Virus record (IMG/VR): IMGVR_UViG_3300042301_005284
Location: 1 to 29,764 of that record
DNA from: a virus
DNA length: 29,764 bases
Direction: 5' to 3' (one strand)
The notes under the pieces are model-generated. The model saw nothing but the letters and a program-made list of their open reading frames with translations, was not told the DNA's origin and ran no database searches. Within the stretch, counting starts at the first letter, position 1. Each line of letters starts with the position of its first letter. Shown here piece after piece: positions 21,729-29,349 of this stretch. The position numbers and the translations under genes are program-made.

Positions 21729-24700
21729 TGGCAATAATTCAACCATCACAGTTAGCAACAGGATCATATAATATCTCAGGATCATTTAGCGGTTCATTTC
21801 AAGGAAATGGAGCGGGTTTAAACAATATCCCTTCAAGCGCTATTGTAGGATTGAGTTCCACTCAAATAGCAAGTGGAGCGGTTTCTGCTTCTGTTTCAAC
21901 TGGTACTGGTTCATTTACTGTAACATCTGGCTCTAGTACATTTATGTTTGTATCTAGTTCTGGGAATGTTGGGGTTGGGACTACTACTCCTGCTTCAATT
22001 CTAGATATTTTAGATACCACTTCAGCGGGATCTGGATCTTTAAGTAATCCTGCATTAAATATTAATCAAACTTGGAATACTACAGGAACACCAACTGCGA
22101 TTAATTTAAATGTAACTAACATATCAAGCAGCAACACAGCAGGTTCTCCAAGTATGCTACTTGATTTAAAATTAAATGGATCTAGAAGATTTAGAATTCT
22201 TAGCAATGGTTCCATTGACCCGGGTCAACAGGGCTCATCTATTGGTAGAACTGGATACAATGATTACTTATATGGGAGTTTTAATTCAGGTGGAGCACAT
22301 ATTGGATATCACGCAAATAGCGGACTAAATGGGTTTATAACTAGTGGAGGGCAAGTTTTAAGCATTGGTCAAGTTTGGAGCGGTGGTCCTAATGCATATG
22401 TCCAATTCTATGCGAATAATTCTCAAGTAATGAGATTCACTACCACTACCAACGTCCTAATTGGTACAACTACAGACGCAGGATTCAAACTTGACGTTAA
22501 TGGTACTACTCGATTAAATGGTGCAACTACTCTTGGTGGAAACACAAATTATACAGTAAATGATTTTCAATTTACAGATGGAACTTTTACAAGATTAAGA
22601 TTTCAACCAACTAGAAGTTATATTATTGCCCCAAATGGTGCTTCAATAGAATTAAAAAGTTCAATGACAAGTGGTTATGGAGCACAATTTTTAGGAGTAA
22701 ACGGCAGTAATATAAGTGGTTCAGTTTTCCAATTTACCAATTCCTATTCAGGAAATTTAGGTATTGGAACTTTCCAAAATGTTGTAGAAATAACCCCTAC
22801 AGGTGTAGGAAATGGAAATTCAGGTACCCCTACATTAAGAGGACTTTATTTAAACATCCTAACCACTAACTTTGCAAGAACAATTGCACTTGAAAGTACT
22901 ATAGGAGATATATTACTAGGAACAACATCCGGAAGTGTTAGTATAGGAACATCCACAGACACAGGACATAAACTTACAGTATCCGGTTCCGGTACTTCTG
23001 GTTCCGTTAACTTAAACAATACACTTTATGTAAGTGGAAGTAGAGTAGGAATTGGAACAACAACCCCTAGCTCCAGCCTCCATGTAATGGGTTCAGTCCC
23101 TGTTATATCTAACCTTGCTCAAGGTATCATATTTAATAATACACTTACAGCAGGTTCATCAAGTGATATACTTGTTGGATTAGATATTAATCCATCTTTT
23201 GGAGGTAATACATCTTCAAATTGGCATACACTTAGATTATGGCAACCATTAGACCAATATGGAGATAATAGACCTTACCTTTCTTGGAGATATGGTAACT
23301 CAGGTGGTACCCAATATGATGTTTTTCGTATGTTTATGGATTCCGGTTGGAAGGTTAATTTTAAAAGCACAGGAAATACCCCAGGATTTATATTTACAGG
23401 TGGAAACTTAATGATAAACACCACCACAGACGCAGGTTATAGACTTGACGTTAATGGTACTGCAAGAGTAAGTGGAACAGAATTAAGAGTAGGGAATCTC
23501 CAAATACTAACTTCGGGAAATGCAAGTCAAACAGGTCAAGGGATTGTTGTAACGGGTACTGATACAACATTCCAATTTAATGGTAGTGGAGGTTCCAACG
23601 CTGTAGATATGTTCCAATTTAGAAACCATTATGGCGCATCAATAACAGGGACACCTGTAACTGTAGATAAAAGTGTTATAAGAATTTATGGTGGATTTAG
23701 CTCAGGAAATACATCCAATTTATCAGGTAATACATTATCAATTACTCCAACATATAATCTCACCGGAGGAACTACTACATTTGTAAGAGGTATTTATTAT
23801 AATCCAACACTTACAAGTTTAACAAATGGAATCCATAGGGCTATAGAAACTGTTACAGGTGATGTAATTCTAGGTTCTACAAGTGGTCGAGTAGCAATTG
23901 GTACTACTGCAGACACAGGACACGAACTTTTAGTATCCGGTTCCGGTGCTTCCGGTTCCGTCAACTTAGACAATACACTTTATGTAAGTGGAAGTAGAGT
24001 AGGAATTGGTGGAACTCCTTCAGCATTTAAGTTAGATATTGTAGGAACAAGTAGCGCTAATATCATAGGAGTTAAAGTTAGAAACACTTCAACCAATGGA
24101 TATACTGAAATAAACTGCTACAATAACACGGGAGGTGATAACGATAGGGTTTATTTTGGAGTAGGCGGAACTGCCACGGGAGATGTATATCAAAATAGAG
24201 GTTATTTTATTAGTAGCCTTGCTTTGGAAGGTATCACATTTACTGCGGGGAAAACCACTACGGGAGATATGCGTTTCTTTACGGGTGGTAACAACGAAAG
24301 ATTAAGAATATTCGGAAACGGAAACGTAGGCATCAACACCACCACAGACGCAGGATTCAAGCTAGACGTTAATGGTACTGCGAGGGTGCAAGGTGCAGGA
24401 GCGACATCGGCAACATCAGCATTAACAATTCAAAATAGTGCAGGCACAGAACATTTTAGAGTTCAAGATGATGGAGTTTTATTTGTAAGAAGTTCAACTG
24501 CAATAAGAACAAATGTAGCAGGTTCAGATTATTATTTAGATTTAGGTAATATTGTTGTAAGGAATGGAAATGCTACTGCTGCTTCCACTATGTCAATTGG
24601 AAAGGTATCAACAGCTGATGCAAGTTCTATTCTTGATTTAGTTAGTACAACTCGTGGTTTTCTTCCACCAAGAATGACAACAACACAAAAGAACGCCATT

Positions 24701-24787
24701 GTATCACCTGCCGAAGGGTTAATGGTATACGATACAGTATTAAAAAGACCATGTTTCTATGATGGAACTTCATGGGTAACTTTATAG
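21728..24787 (+). CDS. Giant modular fibre protein 3 (1019 aa)
   Basis: Third member of the fibre family, located between the neck genes and the sheath genes. The N-terminus (YNISGSFSGSFQGNGAGL, then the SASVSTGTGSFTVTSGSSTF block) is nearly identical in protein to fibre 1 residues about 137-205 but differs at many synonymous sites. FKLDVNGT or YRLDVNGT cassettes lie near residues 253, 571 and 876. Two 100-bp direct repeats encode VSGSGTSGSVNLNNTLYVSG-type blocks. There is no YadA-like head region, unlike fibres 1 and 2. The C-terminus GFLPPRMTTTQKNAIVSPAE with FYDGTSWVTL resembles the fibre 2 end. No S74 chaperone is seen. A tail-associated or neck-associated fibre is likely, but the attachment site is not shown by the sequence. 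Confidence 0.85.
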   Translation: MAIIQPSQLATGSYNISGSFSGSFQGNGAGLNNIPSSAIVGLSSTQIASGAVSASVSTGTGSFTVTSGSSTFMFVSSSGNVGVGTTTPASILDILDTTSAGSGSLSNPALNINQTWNTTGTPTAINLNVTNISSSNTAGSPSMLLDLKLNGSRRFRILSNGSIDPGQQGSSIGRTGYNDYLYGSFNSGGAHIGYHANSGLNGFITSGGQVLSIGQVWSGGPNAYVQFYANNSQVMRFTTTTNVLIGTTTDAGFKLDVNGTTRLNGATTLGGNTNYTVNDFQFTDGTFTRLRFQPTRSYIIAPNGASIELKSSMTSGYGAQFLGVNGSNISGSVFQFTNSYSGNLGIGTFQNVVEITPTGVGNGNSGTPTLRGLYLNILTTNFARTIALESTIGDILLGTTSGSVSIGTSTDTGHKLTVSGSGTSGSVNLNNTLYVSGSRVGIGTTTPSSSLHVMGSVPVISNLAQGIIFNNTLTAGSSSDILVGLDINPSFGGNTSSNWHTLRLWQPLDQYGDNRPYLSWRYGNSGGTQYDVFRMFMDSGWKVNFKSTGNTPGFIFTGGNLMINTTTDAGYRLDVNGTARVSGTELRVGNLQILTSGNASQTGQGIVVTGTDTTFQFNGSGGSNAVDMFQFRNHYGASITGTPVTVDKSVIRIYGGFSSGNTSNLSGNTLSITPTYNLTGGTTTFVRGIYYNPTLTSLTNGIHRAIETVTGDVILGSTSGRVAIGTTADTGHELLVSGSGASGSVNLDNTLYVSGSRVGIGGTPSAFKLDIVGTSSANIIGVKVRNTSTNGYTEINCYNNTGGDNDRVYFGVGGTATGDVYQNRGYFISSLALEGITFTAGKTTTGDMRFFTGGNNERLRIFGNGNVGINTTTDAGFKLDVNGTARVQGAGATSATSALTIQNSAGTEHFRVQDDGVLFVRSSTAIRTNVAGSDYYLDLGNIVVRNGNATAASTMSIGKVSTADASSILDLVSTTRGFLPPRMTTTQKNAIVSPAEGLMVYDTVLKRPCFYDGTSWVTL
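22490..22505 (+). repeat. Shared fibre cassette, fibre 3 copy 1
   Basis: Exact copy of the 16-mer in fibre 3, preceded by ACAGACGCAGGATTCAAA. Confidence 0.8.
22956..23055 (+). repeat. 100-bp direct repeat inside fibre 3, copy A
   Basis: Aligns without gaps to 23910-24009 and differs at about ten positions by eye. It encodes the DTGHKLTVSGSGTSGSVNLN block and LYVSGSRVGIG. Confidence 0.85.
23444..23459 (+). repeat. Shared fibre cassette, fibre 3 copy 2
   Basis: Exact copy of the 16-mer in fibre 3. A further copy at 24361 has an A for the second T of CTTG. Confidence 0.8.
23910..24009 (+). repeat. 100-bp direct repeat inside fibre 3, copy B
   Basis: Second copy of the block at 22956-23055. 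High DNA identity suggests recent duplication or gene conversion, and recombination between the copies would delete 954 bp in frame. Confidence 0.85.
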
Positions 24788-24814
24788 AAAATTTAACTAA
24801 TCTCAAATAATAAT

Positions 24815-24824
24815 ATATTTATAA
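24815..24824 (+). promoter_or_regulatory. Late-promoter-like element ATATTTATAA
   Basis: Exact consensus copy, five bases before the start codon at 24830. As at 21571, a T4-like spacing from TATTTATA would put the transcript start within a base of the ATG. Confidence 0.55.
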
Positions 24825-24829
24825 ACAAA

Positions 24830-25156
24830 ATGGCAATTCAAGCAACCTCAACATTCGAGTACAATTCCGGAACTTACACAAACCCATATTTCCGTTTAGT
24901 ACTTCATTTACCATTAAGTGGTGATCAAACACCAATTGACTGTTTCATGTACCCATCAAAAGATGCTTACGTAAGTGGAAGCAGTTATATTGCATGTTTA
25001 CCATTTTATGTTTCAAATGCATCTGCATCTTTAGACAACGATGCAAGCAATGTAGTAAACAAATTTTTATTATACGCTACAAATGAAATCACAGGATCAT
25101 TAGAAACAATGAGTGCTGGTTCTACATTTGAAGTAGTTGAAATTCCAACAATTTAA
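24830..25156 (+). CDS. Small beta-rich protein of unknown function (108 aa)
   Basis: Not recognised. The sequence alternates short hydrophobic strands with Ser/Thr/Asn turns: FRLVLHLPLSGDQTPIDCFMYP (about residues 22-43), then SYIACLPFYVSNASASLDND. There is no membrane segment, signal peptide or catalytic motif. It stands between fibre 3 and the sheath genes, next to two other small proteins, and has its own promoter-like element. A minor virion protein, for example one that decorates or anchors a fibre, is possible. That rests on location alone. Confidence 0.75.
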   Translation: MAIQATSTFEYNSGTYTNPYFRLVLHLPLSGDQTPIDCFMYPSKDAYVSGSSYIACLPFYVSNASASLDNDASNVVNKFLLYATNEITGSLETMSAGSTFEVVEIPTI

Positions 25157-25169
25157 TCTAATATAAAAA

Positions 25170-25445
25170 ATGAATACAGAAACAACTCCACAAGGTGGAA
25201 TCGCAATCGAACCAGTAGTTTATCCATTAAACGGAGGAACAGCAACTTTCATGACTGTATTAGTCTTGAACTTTTCAACTGAAGCAACAACATGTACTAC
25301 ATACTGGCAATTACTATCAGATGAAGGTAAACAACTTGCTCAAGATAATTACACTTTAACCGAAGAGCAATTCGCATCTTGGGGTACCGATAATTCAGTA
25401 GTAAATCAATATGTAGCAGATGCAATTGGAGTTACTATTTTGTAA
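25170..25445 (+). CDS. Small conserved phage protein of unknown function (91 aa)
   Basis: Not a named family. The first half is beta-like and hydrophobic (TFMTVLVLNFSTEATTCTTYWQLLSDEG), and the second half is polar: NYTLTEEQFASWGTDNSVVN, ending VADAIGVTIL. I recall a similar YWQLL...NYTLTEEQ...WG.DNS pattern in environmental phage structural regions, but I cannot check it. It starts 13 bases after the previous stop and has no promoter-like element, so it is probably cotranscribed with the 108-aa gene. Confidence 0.75.
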   Translation: MNTETTPQGGIAIEPVVYPLNGGTATFMTVLVLNFSTEATTCTTYWQLLSDEGKQLAQDNYTLTEEQFASWGTDNSVVNQYVADAIGVTIL

Positions 25446-25463
25446 CTTTGAATAGATCCATAT

Positions 25464-25473
25464 ATATTTATAA
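25464..25473 (+). promoter_or_regulatory. Late-promoter-like element ATATTTATAA
   Basis: Exact consensus copy, 21 bases before the start codon at 25495, inside a 49-base gap. Confidence 0.6.
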
Positions 25474-25494
25474 CCACAAATTAATAGTTAAATT

Positions 25495-25758
25495 ATGTCA
25501 ATAGTTACAGAACAAAAGTTTTTATCAGAGGGAGAATTAGCTTCCCTAAAAGAAATCCAATCAAACACACAAGCGTTGATCGCTGAATTAGGTGAAATCG
25601 AGTTAGTTAAGTTACAATTAGAAAACCGTCATGGTGCTGCTAAGAAATTCTTAGAGGAATTGGGAACAAAAGAACAAGAGTTTACAAAATCGGTGTTTGA
25701 CAAATATGGTAAAGCATCTATCAATCCTGAAACGGGTGAGATTACATCTGTAGATTAA
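25495..25758 (+). CDS. Small coiled-coil protein (87 aa), unknown function
   Basis: Residues about 10-68 form one long helix with heptad-like Leu/Ile spacing: ELASLKEIQSNTQALIAELG, then LVKLQLENRHGAAKKFLEEL. The C-terminus reads KYGKASINPETGEITSVD, a short beta-hairpin-like tail. Small coiled-coil proteins with this tail are familiar to me from T4-like environmental phages, with no assigned role. It stands immediately upstream of the sheath pair with its own promoter-like element on each side, so a chaperone or baseplate/tail assembly role is possible but unproven. Confidence 0.78.
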   Translation: MSIVTEQKFLSEGELASLKEIQSNTQALIAELGEIELVKLQLENRHGAAKKFLEELGTKEQEFTKSVFDKYGKASINPETGEITSVD

Positions 25759-25776
25759 TCTAGGTTTAAATACACC

Positions 25777-25786
25777 ATATTTATAA
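25777..25786 (+). promoter_or_regulatory. Late-promoter-like element ATATTTATAA upstream of sheath 1
   Basis: Exact consensus copy extended as ATATTTATAATAAAAT. The sheath 1 start codon follows at 25804. Confidence 0.65.
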
Positions 25787-25803
25787 TAAAATAAATTATC
25801 GCA

Positions 25804-27546
25804 ATGGCAGAAGTAATTGTATCACCTGGTGTATTAGCAATAGAAAACGATCAATCATTTGTAACTCAACAACCTGTACAAGCAGGAGCCGCTATCATAG
25901 GCCCTGCAGTAAAAGGTAAAGTAGGTATCCCTACGATAGTTACTTCATATACAGATTATTTAAATAAGTTTGGTGCTACTTTCCTTAGCGGAAGTAACAC
26001 CTACACTTATTTTACCTCAATAGCAGCATATAACTACTTCAACAATGGAGGAGCTTCATTGCTTGTAACTCGTGTAGTAACAGGTTCATTTACAGCCGCA
26101 TCATCTTCATTTATATCTGCTTCTGCACATGCTGCAGGTTCCCCTTACAATACAGATGTATTTACCTTAGAGACAATCTCTAAAGGAGAAATCATGAACA
26201 GTACAGGACCAACAGGAAACGTTGGTACTCTATTAAGCGGATCAGCAGATAACTTCAGATGGCAGATTACTTCAGCTAATACATCATCCGGTACGTTCTA
26301 TTTATTGGTTCGTCAAGGTAATGATACAAGTGTTTCCCCATCAATTTTAGAAACATGGGGCCCATTGTCACTAGATCCATATTCAAACGATTACATTGAA
26401 AAAGTAATTGGTAACCAAGTTGAAAATATAGCAAGTGATAACGGTGAATTTTATATTCAATTATCTGGAAGTTATCCAAACAATTCATCTTACGTACGTG
26501 TTAAAGCAGTAAACCAACCTACACCAAATTATTTTGATAATGTAGGTAATCCAAAAGCACAATATACTGGTTCAATTCCATTAAATAATAGTGGCTCATT
26601 TGGTTCAGCAACAGGAAAAAATGTAGTAGCCGGAGGAAGTGCATATTACGAAGCAATCACCTTAGACACTAATATTCAAGGATTAAACGCTAGTAACTAT
26701 ACACAATCAATTTCTCTATTAGCAAATAAAGATGCATTCAAATACAACGTATTAGTTGCACCTGGATTAATGTCTGATATTGGAAGTACATCATTCAATG
26801 CTATTACCGCAATGTATACCATAGCTCAAAATAGAGGAGATATGATGGTAGTATTTGATTCATCAAAATATAACTCCCAAATTGGATCAGTGTTAACAAA
26901 CACAGTAGGATATGATACATCATATGCTGCAACATATTGGCCTTGGGTAAAAACAATTGATCCAAGTACCGCAAACCAAGTTTGGGTACCTGCTTCAACA
27001 TTAATTCCTGGAGTATATGCATTTAACGATAACGTTGCTGCTCCATGGTTTGCACCTGCTGGTGTTAATAGAGGTATTTTAACTACAGCTATACAAGCAG
27101 AACGTGTATTAACTCAAGGAAACAGAGATACATTATATCAATCAAACGTTAATCCAATTGCTACTTATCCTAATACAGGTGTAGTAGTATTTGGACAAAA
27201 AACATTACAAAAGAAAAAAAGTTCATTAGATCGTATCAACGTAAGACGTTTGTTGATCGAATTGAAATCATATATTTCTCAAGTAGCAGATACATTTGTA
27301 TTTGAACAAAATGACACTGTTACTAGAAATAACTTCTTAGCCATTATCAATCCATACTTAGCTTCTGTTCAACAACAACAAGGTTTGACAGCATTTAAAG
27401 TAGTAATGGATGAGACAAACAACCCACCATCTGTAGTAGATAACAACCAGTTAGTAGGTCAAATATATTTACAACCAACTAGAACAGCTGAATTCATTCT
27501 ATTAGACTTTAATATATTACCTACAGGTGCAACGTTTCCTGCTTAG
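25804..27546 (+). CDS. gp18: Tail sheath protein, copy 1 (T4 gp18-like)
   Basis: A 580-aa contractile sheath subunit. The N-terminus VSPGVLAIENDQSF and then QPVQAGAAIIGPAVKGKVGIPT, FGATF and AAYNYFNNGGASLLVTRVV follow the gp18 arrangement (SPGIELKE, GKFQWGP, FGQPT, FLQYGNDLRVVRAV in T4, from memory). The conserved C-terminal core has WVPASTLIPGVYAFNDNVAAPWFAPAG, LDRINVRRLLIELKSYI and LQPTRTAEFILLDF. These C-terminal strands interlock neighbouring subunits in the contracted and extended sheath. All conserved parts are present, so this copy should be functional. A second complete copy lies 46 bases downstream. Length is shorter than T4 gp18 (659 aa), mainly in the surface domains. Confidence 0.95.
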   Translation: MAEVIVSPGVLAIENDQSFVTQQPVQAGAAIIGPAVKGKVGIPTIVTSYTDYLNKFGATFLSGSNTYTYFTSIAAYNYFNNGGASLLVTRVVTGSFTAASSSFISASAHAAGSPYNTDVFTLETISKGEIMNSTGPTGNVGTLLSGSADNFRWQITSANTSSGTFYLLVRQGNDTSVSPSILETWGPLSLDPYSNDYIEKVIGNQVENIASDNGEFYIQLSGSYPNNSSYVRVKAVNQPTPNYFDNVGNPKAQYTGSIPLNNSGSFGSATGKNVVAGGSAYYEAITLDTNIQGLNASNYTQSISLLANKDAFKYNVLVAPGLMSDIGSTSFNAITAMYTIAQNRGDMMVVFDSSKYNSQIGSVLTNTVGYDTSYAATYWPWVKTIDPSTANQVWVPASTLIPGVYAFNDNVAAPWFAPAGVNRGILTTAIQAERVLTQGNRDTLYQSNVNPIATYPNTGVVVFGQKTLQKKKSSLDRINVRRLLIELKSYISQVADTFVFEQNDTVTRNNFLAIINPYLASVQQQQGLTAFKVVMDETNNPPSVVDNNQLVGQIYLQPTRTAEFILLDFNILPTGATFPA

Positions 27547-27570
27547 TAATATATTTTAAAGAGAATATTC

Positions 27571-27580
27571 ATATTTATAA
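27571..27580 (+). promoter_or_regulatory. Late-promoter-like element ATATTTATAA upstream of sheath 2
   Basis: Exact consensus copy extended as ATATTTATAATAAAAAG. The sheath 2 start is at 27593. Each sheath gene therefore has a separate likely promoter. Confidence 0.65.
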
Positions 27581-27592
27581 TAAAAAGATAAA

Positions 27593-29299
27593 ATGGCAAA
27601 TTTTACAGTATCCCCTGGGGTAGCAATTAGTGAGATAGACAACACGTATTTAACAGGGCAACCTGTTCAAGCTGGTGCTGCTATTATAGGCCCAACAGTT
27701 AAAGGACCTGTTGAGACACCAACATTGGTAACTTCTTACTCTGATTTCGTAACGTTATTTGGAGATAGTTTTATTAGTGGTGGTAACGCTTATTCATACC
27801 TTACTTCAATTGCAGCTTACAATTATTTCAACTACGGTGGAACTTCATTATTGGTAGCACGTGTAGTAACAGGATCATATACATCCGCAGTTAGTACCGT
27901 AGCTTCAAATTATTTGAACGTAGCTTCATCTTCATTCACTTTAGAAACGATTTCTGAAGGTGTTATCATGAACAGTTCAGGCTCATTAGATACTTCTGGA
28001 TCATTAGTTTCTGGATCCGCAAATAATATTAGATTTGAAATTACAAATTCCAACACCGGATCAGGTACATTTAACGTAGTAATTAGACGTGGTAATGATA
28101 CTACAAACAATAAAGTTGTTTTAGAAGCATTTAATAGTGTTAATTTAGATCCAAATTCTCCACGATATATTTCTGCAGTAATTGGTGATCAAACATTAAA
28201 TTATAATTCATCTACAGTACAAATGGAATTGTCTGGAAGTTATCCAAACTCATCTAGATTTGTACGTGTTAAAGCGGTTAACTATCCAACACCAAACTAT
28301 TTTGATTCCAATGGAGCCCCAGTAAGTGCATATACAGCATCTATTCCAATGAACGGAAGTGGATCATTTAGTACTGCAACTGGAGATATTTCAGGATCTA
28401 CAGGAGCTACAATGTACGATAATATCGGTATTAATACTCAAGGTTTAATAGGTTCATGCTATAACAACATGATTGCATTGCTTGGAAACCCAGAAGCATA
28501 TCAATTTAATGTATTGTTTGCTCCTGGATTAACAAATGATGCCCATCCCACACAAATTACAAATATTATTTCTAACACACAACAACGTGGAGATAATTTA
28601 TTTGTAACAGATTTAACATTATATAATGGAACCGTTGCTAGTGCAGTAACTCAAGCACAAACAAGAGATACTTCATATGCCGCTACCTACTGGCCTTGGG
28701 TCCGCATCGTAGACCCAGCAACAGGAAAACAAGTATGGGTACCAGCTTCAACTGTAATACCAGGTGTATATGCTTTCAATGATAAAGTAGCTGCTCCATG
28801 GTTTGCACCTGCAGGAATCAACAGAGGTGGATTATCTACAGTATTACAAGCTCAATTTAAATTGTCTCAAGGAAACAAAGATACATTATATTCAAGTAAT
28901 ATTAATCCATTAGCAACATTACCTAAACAAGGTGTTGTAGTATACGGAAATAAAACGTTACAAAAAGCAGCTTCTGCTCTTGATCGTGTAAATGTACGTC
29001 GTTTGATGATTGAATTAAAATCATATATTCGCCAAATTGCAGATACAGTAGTATTTGAACAAAACACTATCGCAACAAGAAATTCATTTATAGCACGTGT
29101 TACTCCATTCTTAGAAGGAATCCAACAAAAACAAGGATTATACGCTTACAAAGTAGTAATGGATGATTCAAATAACGGACCAGCAGTAATTGATCAAAAT
29201 CAATTAGTAGGCCAAATTTATATCCAACCAACACGCACAGCTGAATTTATATCTCTAGATTTCATCTTAACTCCAACAGGAACTGAATTCCCAGGGTAA
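27593..29299 (+). CDS. gp18: Tail sheath protein, copy 2 (T4 gp18-like paralogue)
   Basis: A 568-aa full-length paralogue of copy 1. N-terminal and C-terminal cores align closely: VSPGVAISEIDNTYLTGQPV, TSIAAYNYFNYGGTSLLVAR, WVPASTVIPGVYAFNDKVAA, LDRVNVRRLMIELKSYIRQI and IQPTRTAEFISLDF. The middle domain diverges more in sequence and length, for example between residues about 95 and 150 and around 255-270. By eye the N-terminal 95 residues are over half identical. No stop, frameshift or loss of a conserved block suggests decay. The tail tube gene follows. This could be a mixed sheath, a specialised ring at one end of the tail, or an alternative sheath; the sequence does not say which. Confidence 0.95.
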   Translation: MANFTVSPGVAISEIDNTYLTGQPVQAGAAIIGPTVKGPVETPTLVTSYSDFVTLFGDSFISGGNAYSYLTSIAAYNYFNYGGTSLLVARVVTGSYTSAVSTVASNYLNVASSSFTLETISEGVIMNSSGSLDTSGSLVSGSANNIRFEITNSNTGSGTFNVVIRRGNDTTNNKVVLEAFNSVNLDPNSPRYISAVIGDQTLNYNSSTVQMELSGSYPNSSRFVRVKAVNYPTPNYFDSNGAPVSAYTASIPMNGSGSFSTATGDISGSTGATMYDNIGINTQGLIGSCYNNMIALLGNPEAYQFNVLFAPGLTNDAHPTQITNIISNTQQRGDNLFVTDLTLYNGTVASAVTQAQTRDTSYAATYWPWVRIVDPATGKQVWVPASTVIPGVYAFNDKVAAPWFAPAGINRGGLSTVLQAQFKLSQGNKDTLYSSNINPLATLPKQGVVVYGNKTLQKAASALDRVNVRRLMIELKSYIRQIADTVVFEQNTIATRNSFIARVTPFLEGIQQKQGLYAYKVVMDDSNNGPAVIDQNQLVGQIYIQPTRTAEFISLDFILTPTGTEFPG

Positions 29300-29315
29300 A
29301 AAGGCAGATAGTTAA

Positions 29316-29325
29316 ATATTTATAA
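29316..29325 (+). promoter_or_regulatory. Late-promoter-like element ATATTTATAA upstream of the tail tube gene
   Basis: Exact consensus copy extended as ATATTTATAATAAAAG. The tail tube start codon follows at 29350 after an A-rich leader. Confidence 0.65.
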
Positions 29326-29349
29326 TAAAAGAAACTAAAATAACAAAAA

